DNA of 64,000 nucleotides, taken from contig NZ_CP085876.1 of assembly GCF_013284245.2 (NCBI RefSeq), positions 4,800,001 through 4,864,000 of the forward strand. The letters run 5' to 3'. Source of the stretch: Brevibacillus sp. DP1.3A. Lineage in GTDB: Bacteria; Bacillota; Bacilli; Brevibacillales; Brevibacillaceae. Below the pieces are notes generated by a model. The model searched no databases, was not told the DNA's origin, and was given only the letters and a program-made list of their open reading frames with translations. The position numbers and the translations under genes were made by a program. Position 1 is the stretch's first letter. Each line of letters begins with the position of its first letter. Below, one piece after another: positions 57,565 through 64,000 of this stretch.

Positions 57565-58391
57565 ATCTGCTCCTCCTTCACCCGAAACAGTCGCTGTTTA
57601 TCGTGCAAAATTTCCATCAAGCGCGCGATTTGCTCGCTGACGCTTCCTTCGAGCATTTCGCCACCCTTTGGCTTCTCTGGGGGCCAAACTTTTGCAACGA
57701 TGGTAGGAGAGCCCTTCAGACCTAACTGCGTCCGATCGATATCCCCCAAGTCATCGACGGACCAGACAACGGGATTATATCTAGCAGCTCGAAGCATGTT
57801 GGGCAGCGGAGAATAAGGTACCTCGTTAATCTCCTTCTCCACGGAAAACAAGCAAGGCAAGGTCGACTGAATGACTTCATAACCATCCTCCAGCTTTCGA
57901 TGCACGATGGCGTAACCTTGTTCTTTGTTTATCTCCACTACTTTTTTCACACACGTAAGCGGCGGAATATCCAACCTTCTGGCGACACCCGGTCCGACTT
58001 GTCCCGTATCACCATCGATAGTCATCTTCCCGCAAATGACGAGGTCGACTGGCTGGCTTTCTGCAATCTTCTCAATGGCTTTGGTAATTGCATAGCTGGT
58101 TGCCAATGTATCTGCTCCGGCAAATGCGCGATCCGTTACCAGATAGCCTGCGTCTGCTCCGATCTCGATACATTTCCGAATAGCCTTCACCGCTGGCGGA
58201 GGTCCCATGGTGACGACAGAGACCACACCCCCATATCGATTTTTCAACCGAACGGCTTCCTCCACCGCATGTGCATCATACGGGTTGAGGATGGCTGGTG
58301 CACTGGCGCGATCCATCGTATTCGTCTTCGGATTCATCTTGATGATTTTGGTGTCCGGCACCTGCTTAATGCAAGCAATAATATGCAGCAT
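57561..58391 (-). CDS. fixA: FixA, electron transfer flavoprotein beta-like subunit
   Basis: 276 residues from ATG 58391 (GGGGGA six bases upstream; an in-frame start at 58460 is less likely). HIIACIKQVPDTKIIK, NPYDAHAVEEAVRLK and DGDTGQVGPGVA are EtfB/FixA motifs. Stop overlaps the fixB start by ATGA. First gene of the operon; no recognisable sigma-54 promoter upstream, unlike nitrogen-fixation operons. Confidence 0.94.
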   Translation of the reverse strand: MLHIIACIKQVPDTKIIKMNPKTNTMDRASAPAILNPYDAHAVEEAVRLKNRYGGVVSVVTMGPPPAVKAIRKCIEIGADAGYLVTDRAFAGADTLATSYAITKAIEKIAESQPVDLVICGKMTIDGDTGQVGPGVARRLDIPPLTCVKKVVEINKEQGYAIVHRKLEDGYEVIQSTLPCLFSVEKEINEVPYSPLPNMLRAARYNPVVWSVDDLGDIDRTQLGLKGSPTIVAKVWPPEKPKGGEMLEGSVSEQIARLMEILHDKQRLFRVKEEQI

Positions 58392-58537
58392 GATTGATCC
58401 CCCCTTGCTGCCGAGCGCGATACCTATGCCTGTACAAAAGGTTGCCTTTCTTACGCGCAATCAGATCAGGCAGCTTGTCGTTCATTGTTATAGCCTATTT
58501 CGATGCAGCCGAGCTTAGACCAGTTATCATAGAAACG

Positions 58538-58580
58538 AAAAAGACGCCAAACATCAGCTTGGCGCTGTGTGGCGTCTTTT
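58538..58580. terminator. Terminator of the InhA gene
   Basis: AAAAGACGCCA / TGGCGTCTTTTT stem with a long loop; the minus-strand T-run serves the protease gene. It lies in the 199-bp gap before fixA. Confidence 0.85.
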
Positions 58581-58590
58581 GGCTTATTCA

Positions 58591-60852
58591 TTATTTTTTA
58601 TCAATAGAGAACTCAACCGAAGCTTCCGTAAACTTTTTGTCTACTTTTTTCAGCTTAATTTGCAAACCAATTTGCTGCAGGATTTTTCCGACTTCCGGTA
58701 CTTCCGGCATCGAGAAGTCATCACTGTCGTCAAACTCCTTAACGCCTTTCAACGGCTCGTATTCCATCGTTCCATAGATGTAATCCAGATCCATACCGGA
58801 TGTTTTGTTCGGGCTAAACGCAGCATCGTTCACCTGATAGCGGGAGTCTGCAATTGCGTTTTTGTTACCCTCATCATTGTTCCAGTAACGTACTTCTTGA
58901 TGGGCATCTACTACACCGAGTAAGCCGTAGCCTGGATGCTGGCTCGTATTGTTATCACGTGTTCTTTCGTAGCGACCATCAAAGTACCAGATCACCATAC
59001 CTGGATCATACGTGAAGAAGGAGTCGTTACGGCGGAAGTGCTTCAGTCCAGCGTCAATTCCTTCGTGAGAGCGCAGCTCAACCAGGTAGTACGCATCGTA
59101 CATTTTACCTTTTCCATCGAAGTGGACGAAGCCATCCAATTTGAACTTCTTCTCACCCTCTGCATCATCCGCGAAGATGACTTGTCCATCTGCCTCTACT
59201 TCAAAGTTATCGAGATAGAAGCCGTCCAATACGAAAGCAACGTCTGTCACATAGTTAAACTCAACTTGCACTTTTTTGCCGACAAACTCATTCAGGCTGA
59301 TTTCTTCTTTGTCCCAGCCATTTGTTACATCATCGAATTTCTGTACTTCTTTTTTCTCACCTGTATCCGCATCAATCACATTGACGGACAGGTAGTCATA
59401 ACCTTCCTCAATGCTTCTCCATGAATCGAATTTCATCGTTGCGGAGCTGACCCCAGACAAATCGATCACATCGGAAGTCATTTTGGTGTTAAGTTTGTTG
59501 CCTTCATCCGAGAAGTATGCGTATCCACCATCTTTTGGCTCAACTGGCGGTTTCTTTTCAACTTTCGGCATATTCAGCTTAACGACTTTTCCGCTTTTCT
59601 CGGTGCTGCTCGCATCGATGAGCGGAACCGTTCTCTTGCGTTTTTCTACATCCTTGTAGTCCAGAACAGTCGGAGCAATCCAGTTGCCGCCAAACATTTG
59701 TTGCAGAACCATTTTGGACCAAGGATCAAGGCCAGTAGGTTCCGTTTGGAAGACTTTACCTGTATGGCTACCAGACGACATGAGAGACCAAGCACCTACT
59801 GGAGAATCTTTACCTTTTCTTGACGTGTCATACAAGTCTGGCAAACCGAGATTGTGTCCATATTCGTGAGTGAATACACCTGGTGCGCCATCTTCAGGCT
59901 GGATCATGTAATCAAACGCTTTGAGGCTTGTGCCTGGAATATCCACTGGTTTTTTCAAGGTCCAACGGTGAGACCAGATCGCATCTGGGTCTTCCCCTGT
60001 CTCTTCTCCGATCCCTGCATGAACGAGCATGAGGTTGTCCAGATTGCCATCCGGCTCCATCAGGTCTCCATCACCATCGATGTCATACGGATCGCGCTGA
60101 TCATACAATTCCTCTTTCCCAGCAATGGATTCCCCAACTGCCTCAAGCGTCTCGATTACCAGATCGCGCGGATTGGAATCGTCACCGGCCTTGGAGTTTC
60201 CACCATAATACTTGTAGCCATTCTCTGCCATTTGCCAAGGCGTTACCACACCGTCAACCGTCCAAGATCTTCCCGATTGCAGATAGAAGTATTTCGCCAT
60301 TGTTGTCATGCCGATTCCTTCAGGAGTTTCGTACCCCTTCTGATCAAACAGCATCTCTTTGTAGTGCTTTTCGTTGAAGTCTTCCGTCCAAAGCGAATCA
60401 CTCACTTTTGGTAACTGGTTATGCTCCCGGTCAGGGAACTCAATAAGAGCGACAACAATGTTATCGGTATGTAGACGTTTGGAAGAGCGCACTTCATCGC
60501 CGTCCTCCATCTCAGCCACTTTCTGCACAGCATCAGCCAATGCTGCCTGCTGTCCTCTGCTCGCTTCCTTACCGTAAGAGGACGTTTCATCAACGCCGTG
60601 CGGTACTTTTTTGTCTTCGAAGTACTCGAGCAACGCCTCGTCAATCTCTTCCTGATCGGCGTCTTCATCAATGATTCCTTGCTCTATTAACCCTTTAATC
60701 AGTCGATCCAGGTTAACAGTGGACAAGTCTACTTGCAGATCATGCTTGTCCTCTTTTGATTTGGCCAAACCAGCTGTAGGTGCAGCCACAAAAGTACTGA
60801 GCACGAGTGAGGAGGAAAATAAAACGGATAAGAGCTTTTTGCCTTTCTTCAC
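58591..60852 (-). CDS. inhA: Immune inhibitor A, M6 zinc metalloprotease
   Basis: 753 residues, GTG start after GAGGGTG. Signal peptide ends TAGLAKS, with a propeptide of about 100 residues. The zinc motif HEYGH is at 329-333 (GVFTHEYGHNLGLPDLYD), and DIDGDGDLMEPDGNLD near 257 is a calcium-type loop. The remainder is beta-sandwich (MAM/lectin-like). Secreted InhA enzymes of Bacillus group degrade antimicrobial peptides and matrix proteins. Own promoter at 60926-60954. Length agrees with the family. Confidence 0.95.
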   Translation of the reverse strand: MKKGKKLLSVLFSSSLVLSTFVAAPTAGLAKSKEDKHDLQVDLSTVNLDRLIKGLIEQGIIDEDADQEEIDEALLEYFEDKKVPHGVDETSSYGKEASRGQQAALADAVQKVAEMEDGDEVRSSKRLHTDNIVVALIEFPDREHNQLPKVSDSLWTEDFNEKHYKEMLFDQKGYETPEGIGMTTMAKYFYLQSGRSWTVDGVVTPWQMAENGYKYYGGNSKAGDDSNPRDLVIETLEAVGESIAGKEELYDQRDPYDIDGDGDLMEPDGNLDNLMLVHAGIGEETGEDPDAIWSHRWTLKKPVDIPGTSLKAFDYMIQPEDGAPGVFTHEYGHNLGLPDLYDTSRKGKDSPVGAWSLMSSGSHTGKVFQTEPTGLDPWSKMVLQQMFGGNWIAPTVLDYKDVEKRKRTVPLIDASSTEKSGKVVKLNMPKVEKKPPVEPKDGGYAYFSDEGNKLNTKMTSDVIDLSGVSSATMKFDSWRSIEEGYDYLSVNVIDADTGEKKEVQKFDDVTNGWDKEEISLNEFVGKKVQVEFNYVTDVAFVLDGFYLDNFEVEADGQVIFADDAEGEKKFKLDGFVHFDGKGKMYDAYYLVELRSHEGIDAGLKHFRRNDSFFTYDPGMVIWYFDGRYERTRDNNTSQHPGYGLLGVVDAHQEVRYWNNDEGNKNAIADSRYQVNDAAFSPNKTSGMDLDYIYGTMEYEPLKGVKEFDDSDDFSMPEVPEVGKILQQIGLQIKLKKVDKKFTEASVEFSIDKK

Positions 60853-60925
60853 TACGGTTCACCCTCTTTTTCTATCTATTTGTGATGCATCGGAAAAATC
60901 AGACCCCCAATTCCGACTATTCATA

Positions 60926-60954
60926 ATTATTGCGTGATACGTAATTTTTGCCAA
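60926..60954 (-). promoter_or_regulatory. Sigma-A promoter candidate of inhA
   Basis: TTGGCA (60954-60949) and AATAAT (60931-60926) are 17 bp apart on the minus strand, with about 75 bp to the start codon. Matches are 5/6 and 5/6 or weaker. Confidence 0.45.
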
Positions 60955-61250
60955 ATTCTTTTCTTCGACAAAAAATACTTCCCGTTCAAAAGAAATTTCT
61001 TAATAAGGCTATCGAACTAGTTACAATACGTGCCGAATTTTCGGCGATTCATTTATTCACGGGGTATCAGTTCGATATATTATCATCGTGTCTACTGTCT
61101 AAAGGCCTATAGAAATTTGGTGAATTTTGTCGAAAAAGCTCGATATTTTTCTATCATTTATTTCTTTCGCCCCCCCTCTCTTTCTTGCAAAACAATTCAT
61201 TTATCGGTACGATCGAATAAAAATGCTCGTGTTTTCCATGGAGGATTTTG
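60955..61250. other. AT-rich intergenic region between inhA and TrmB-like gene
   Basis: No convincing gene; a 73-codon open frame (61030-61251) lacks a ribosome site and family features. The perfect palindrome GCCGAA-TTTTCGGC sits at 61032-61045, and several TCGA-containing dyads follow. Could hold the regulator's operator sites, but none is assigned. Confidence 0.5.
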
Positions 61251-62009
61251 ATGCTGCAAACATTTGGTTTTTCTCTGTATGAGAGTAAAGTTTATGAAGC
61301 GTTGGCGTCTAGCGGCGAGCCTCTCGATGCAGCAATGGTCGTGAAGCATTCGGGGGTGCCAAAGGCAAAAATTTACGAGGTGTTGAATCGTCTGGTAGAA
61401 AAGGGGATGGTCCTTGACACCGTATCAGAAAAGAAAAAGCGGTATACAGCCCTTCCTTTGGACAGCTTGGTAGAAAAGCTGACCCGCCAATTTCAAACAG
61501 ACGTCAAAAAATTGACCAGCTCCCTTTCTCATAAAACCGTACGCGATGACCGGGTCTGGAGCCTGAAGGTTAATGAATCGATCCGCGCTGAATGCAAACA
61601 ATTGATCCAACGAGCAACACGGTCTATTCGCATCTCTGCCTGGTCCGATGATTTTTTGGAGTATGTACCCCTACTGGAGATGAAAGAAAAAGAAGGGTTG
61701 GAGATCGAAGCCTTGGTCATCGGGCAGATTAACACCAAGCTCTCCTGTGTTCATTCCTTTATCCCTGTGCAAGAGCATCAAGGCTTGGAGCGCTATCAGC
61801 TAATCGTAGCGGACCAAGATGAAATGATTTTTGCAGGCGAGGAGGACACGGGCTGGCATGCGATCAAGACACGCGGTCAACCGTTCGTCAAATTTTTTGC
61901 CGATTCTTTCTACCATGATGTCGCGCTGACAAAAATCACCCAAAAATATGTGGATCAACTGTTTGACGATGAAGAAATCCGCAAGATGATCATCCGCCTC
62001 CGATACTGA
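61251..62009 (+). CDS. TrmB-family transcriptional regulator
   Basis: 252 residues from ATG 61251, six bases after GGAGG. Residues 1-75 form the TrmB winged helix (GFSLYESKVYEALASSGEP, GVPKAKIYEVLNRLVEKGM). The C-terminal sensor domain has RSIRISAWSDDFLEYVPLL, like the sugar-binding/phospholipase-D-like domain of this family. Ligand unknown. Divergent from inhA over a 398-bp gap, which makes inhA a possible target; MFS gene downstream is separated by a terminator. Confidence 0.88.
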   Translation: MLQTFGFSLYESKVYEALASSGEPLDAAMVVKHSGVPKAKIYEVLNRLVEKGMVLDTVSEKKKRYTALPLDSLVEKLTRQFQTDVKKLTSSLSHKTVRDDRVWSLKVNESIRAECKQLIQRATRSIRISAWSDDFLEYVPLLEMKEKEGLEIEALVIGQINTKLSCVHSFIPVQEHQGLERYQLIVADQDEMIFAGEEDTGWHAIKTRGQPFVKFFADSFYHDVALTKITQKYVDQLFDDEEIRKMIIRLRY

Positions 62010-62018
62010 CAATACCTG

Positions 62019-62047
62019 GACTTTGGCTTTTGGCCAGAGTCTTTTTT
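62019..62047 (+). terminator. Intrinsic terminator of the TrmB-like gene
   Basis: GACT-TGGC / GCCA-AGTC stem with a TTTTG loop and a run of six T residues, 10 bp after the stop. Confidence 0.85.
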
Positions 62048-62069
62048 ATTTGTATGGAGAAATTTGTAG

Positions 62070-62113
62070 TTGCACAGCACAAAAAAGGTTACTATTATGG
62101 TAGTAACCTTTTT
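62070..62113 (+). promoter_or_regulatory. MFS promoter overlapped by a perfect 13-bp inverted repeat
   Basis: TTGCAC (62070-62075) and TATTAT (62093-62098) are 17 bp apart. The inverted repeat AAAAAGGTTACTA (62082-62094) / TAGTAACCTTTTT (62101-62113) spans the -10 box. This is the placement of a repressor operator. In RNA only the second arm and loop part would be transcribed if initiation occurs near 62105, which argues against a terminator for this promoter. Confidence 0.7.
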
Positions 62114-62134
62114 ATTTGGAGAGGAGCTATTGTT

Positions 62135-63322
62135 TTGAATCCACGTGTCTTCATCTTAGCGATTGCTACCTTTGTTGTAGGTACGGTGGAATTGATTATC
62201 GGTGGTACGCTCGATCTGATTGCTCGTGATCTTCAGGTATCGATTAGCGCTGCCGGACAATTGATCACCATATTCTCCCTTGCATTTGCCATTGCCGCTC
62301 CTCTGCTCCTACATGTTACAAGGCGTGTCGAGCGCAAAAAGCTATACATGTATGCATTAGCGGCCTTTTTCCTAAGTAATGTGCTCGCGGCACTTAGTCC
62401 GAGCTACGCTGTATTAATGACGGCACGCATCTTGAGCGCAGCAAGCAGTTCCATCCTGATTGTGCTGTCGATTACCATTGCGACAAGTCTTGTGGAACCT
62501 GCTTATCGCGGCCGTGCCATTGGCGTTATTTTCATGGGGATTAGCGGTTCGCTCGTACTCGGCGTCCCTGTCGGATTGGCTCTGGGGAATGCCTTCGGAT
62601 GGCGTGCCCCGTTTTGGCTAATTGCGGCTCTGAGTATCGTCGCGATGATTTTTATCCTCTTGTTTTTGCCAAAAGTACAAACTGCACCGCCCATTCCGCT
62701 GCGTGATCAAATGACTACCCTCCGTAGCGGCAAGCTATTCAGCGCATTGTTTATCGTCTTGTTAATGCTGACAGGGCACTTGACTCTGTACGCATACTTT
62801 ACCCCTTATCTGCAAACGACGATGAATGTGGACGCAACGACACTGAGCTGGATTTATCTCTTGTTCGGGATTGCTGCCGTTGCAGGCGGTGGTATTGGCG
62901 GTTGGATCTCAGACAAATGGGGAGCAACCAAGAGCATTCTGTTCATCATTCCAGTGTTTGGCTTGATCATGTGTGTCTTGCCGTTTTTTGCAGGCTCTCT
63001 TTATTTGTTCTTGCCGATCATGGTAATCTGGAGTGCGCTTAGCTGGGCTATTTCGCCAGCACAGCAAAACTATTTGATCTCCTGCTCACCTGCTACCGCA
63101 GACATTCAATTAAGCTTGAATACTTCTGCCCAGCATTTAGGTATCGCCCTTGGCTCTCTGGCTGGCGGTCTCGTCGTCGAGCGGTCATCTGTCATCTACA
63201 CGCCTTGGGTTGGAGCCGTGTTCGTCCTGCTTTCGTTCGGGTTTGCCTTCTACTCGATCTCACGTCCATTTCAAGCACAGGAAAGCCAAGTAGCACAGCC
63301 TGCGCCAGGACAAAATGCATAG
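62135..63322 (+). CDS. MFS transporter, DHA1-type drug or sugar efflux family
   Basis: 395 residues from a TTG eight bases after AGAGGAG; this start gives a normal first membrane helix, whereas the long frame from 62030 would add 35 unlikely residues. Twelve hydrophobic segments are discernible. LGVPVGLALGNAFGWRAPFW matches motif C of efflux antiporters and RARILS-like ARILSAASSSILIVLS follows loop 4. Resembles AraJ/YdhP/PbuE-type exporters. Expression probably induced through the palindromic operator. Confidence 0.92.
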   Translation: MNPRVFILAIATFVVGTVELIIGGTLDLIARDLQVSISAAGQLITIFSLAFAIAAPLLLHVTRRVERKKLYMYALAAFFLSNVLAALSPSYAVLMTARILSAASSSILIVLSITIATSLVEPAYRGRAIGVIFMGISGSLVLGVPVGLALGNAFGWRAPFWLIAALSIVAMIFILLFLPKVQTAPPIPLRDQMTTLRSGKLFSALFIVLLMLTGHLTLYAYFTPYLQTTMNVDATTLSWIYLLFGIAAVAGGGIGGWISDKWGATKSILFIIPVFGLIMCVLPFFAGSLYLFLPIMVIWSALSWAISPAQQNYLISCSPATADIQLSLNTSAQHLGIALGSLAGGLVVERSSVIYTPWVGAVFVLLSFGFAFYSISRPFQAQESQVAQPAPGQNA

Positions 63323-63334
63323 TGACTCGCAAAA

Positions 63335-63368
63335 GCAAAAAGCCGTCAAATCATTGACGGCTTTTTCT
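63335..63368. terminator. Bidirectional terminator
   Basis: AAAAGCCGTCA / TGACGGCTTTT stem with a 6-base loop between the MFS stop and the convergent kinase stop. Confidence 0.92.
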
Positions 63369-63398
63369 TATCATCCTAGAATCGTTTTCGTTACGAGC

Positions 63399-64000
63399 CT
63401 ATTTCACTGGCAACCGGACGGTAAATCTCGTGATTCCCCGCTCGGACCAAACCTCAATTTTCCCCTTGTACTTGTGAACAACTGAATCTACGATCGTCAG
63501 ACCCGTTCCACGCGAGCCACATTTTTTCTCTGTTTTCGTGGTATAGCCATTCTCGAAAATACGTGCACGTTGTTCTGGCCATATTTCCGGTCCTGTATTT
63601 TCCACTCGGAAAATAACGTGTTCTTCATCACAGCAAAAATGAATGCTGACTCGCTTTTCCCCATCCGCTAACTCCGCCGCTTCAATCGCATTATCAATAA
63701 GATTCGATAAAATTTTGATCAGATCAATGGAAGGAATGCTATCGATTGGATCAGAACATTCTTCAAATTGCATCACGATTTGTTTGGATTTAGCCTGCTC
63801 CCATTTGGTGTGAAGCAATACCATTAAGGCAGGATTCGCAAACCTCACGGTGAGGTCCAGAAGCTTGGTTTCCTTCAGCAACGACTGCACGTAATCTCGT
63901 GCTTTTGGATAATATCCGCATTCGATCAAACCGTAGAGCACTTGCATGTGATTGACGAAATCATGGCGTATGGAGCGCATCGAACAAATGACTGAGCGCA
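63399..64000 (-). CDS. Spo0B-like sensor histidine kinase, 5' end outside window
   Basis: The frame is open to the right edge; an internal ATG at 63980 is not taken as the start because coding continues. IRHDFVNHMQVLYGLIE is the phospho-acceptor H-box in the Spo0B_a style (RHDxxNH). ILSNLIDNAIEAAE is the N-box and GSRGTGLTIVDSVVHKYKG the G2 box of the GHKL ATPase. Sensor part not visible. Could act in sporulation or citrate-type two-component signalling; partner regulator not in the window. Confidence 0.9.
   Translation of the reverse strand, partial: RSVICSMRSIRHDFVNHMQVLYGLIECGYYPKARDYVQSLLKETKLLDLTVRFANPALMVLLHTKWEQAKSKQIVMQFEECSDPIDSIPSIDLIKILSNLIDNAIEAAELADGEKRVSIHFCCDEEHVIFRVENTGPEIWPEQRARIFENGYTTKTEKKCGSRGTGLTIVDSVVHKYKGKIEVWSERGITRFTVRLPVK

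Noticed and set aside
58392..58537. Sigma-54 promoter for fixABCX
   Set aside because: The best stretch, TGCC-then-TTGC on the minus strand, lacks the GG of the -24 box.
61030..61251. 73-codon open frame upstream of the TrmB-like gene
   Set aside because: No ribosome site, AT-rich, and it runs into the regulator's own ribosome site.
62082..62113. Palindrome read as an intrinsic terminator or attenuator
   Set aside because: The regulator already has a terminator at 62019-62047 and the repeat covers a -10 box, so an operator is the better reading; attenuation of read-through is not excluded.

Overview
The window looks like chromosome from a spore-forming, low-to-mid GC Firmicute, most likely the Brevibacillus/Paenibacillaceae group. 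Visible support: strong AGGAGG-type ribosome sites with frequent GTG and TTG starts, an InhA metalloprotease, PepV, a Spo0B-like histidine kinase, a DUF1360-type membrane protein, and U-tailed terminators at most gene ends. The genus is inferred from protein flavour; no marker gene is present. I saw no rRNA, tRNA, CRISPR array, IS element, phage gene or replication origin.

1-7.5 kb: a secreted subtilisin-like protease with at least six ~600-bp repeat modules (3' end outside the window), then a PhzF-family gene divergent from a LysR regulator, and a small membrane protein. 7.5-18 kb: an eight-gene minus-strand operon encoding asparaginase, a peptide-binding lipoprotein, a sigma-54 activator, a PepV dipeptidase and a complete peptide ABC transporter (two permeases, two ATPases). 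A match to the sigma-54 -24/-12 consensus lies just upstream, so the operon appears to encode its own activator.

18-54 kb: a large glycan and surface-protein island. It makes GDP-mannose derived sugars (ManC, phosphohexomutase, Gmd, then a GDP-L-fucose synthase and an Rmd-like reductase), UDP-galactofuranose (Glf) and a CDP-6-deoxyhexose (RfbF, RfbG and a reductase, without RfbH). It also has several GT2/GT4 glycosyltransferases, a pair of unclassified DxD glycosyltransferases, three FkbM-type proteins and another methyltransferase. Two proteins that share a ~200-residue C-terminal/central domain stand at the two ends (18.1-20.6 kb and 47.0-48.2 kb). Next to the second is an 1887-residue heptad-repeat protein (48.4-54.0 kb). 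No flippase, polymerase or glycan exporter is encoded, which fits decoration of a structure assembled in the mother-cell cytoplasm, such as the spore surface. That location is an inference. A broken APS kinase gene lies at the left of the island.

54-64 kb: a small basic protein and a JAMM peptidase, a fixABCX-type electron-transfer operon, the InhA protease, a TrmB-like regulator, an MFS transporter whose -10 box sits inside a perfect palindrome, and the 3' part of a Spo0B-like sensor kinase that runs off the right edge.
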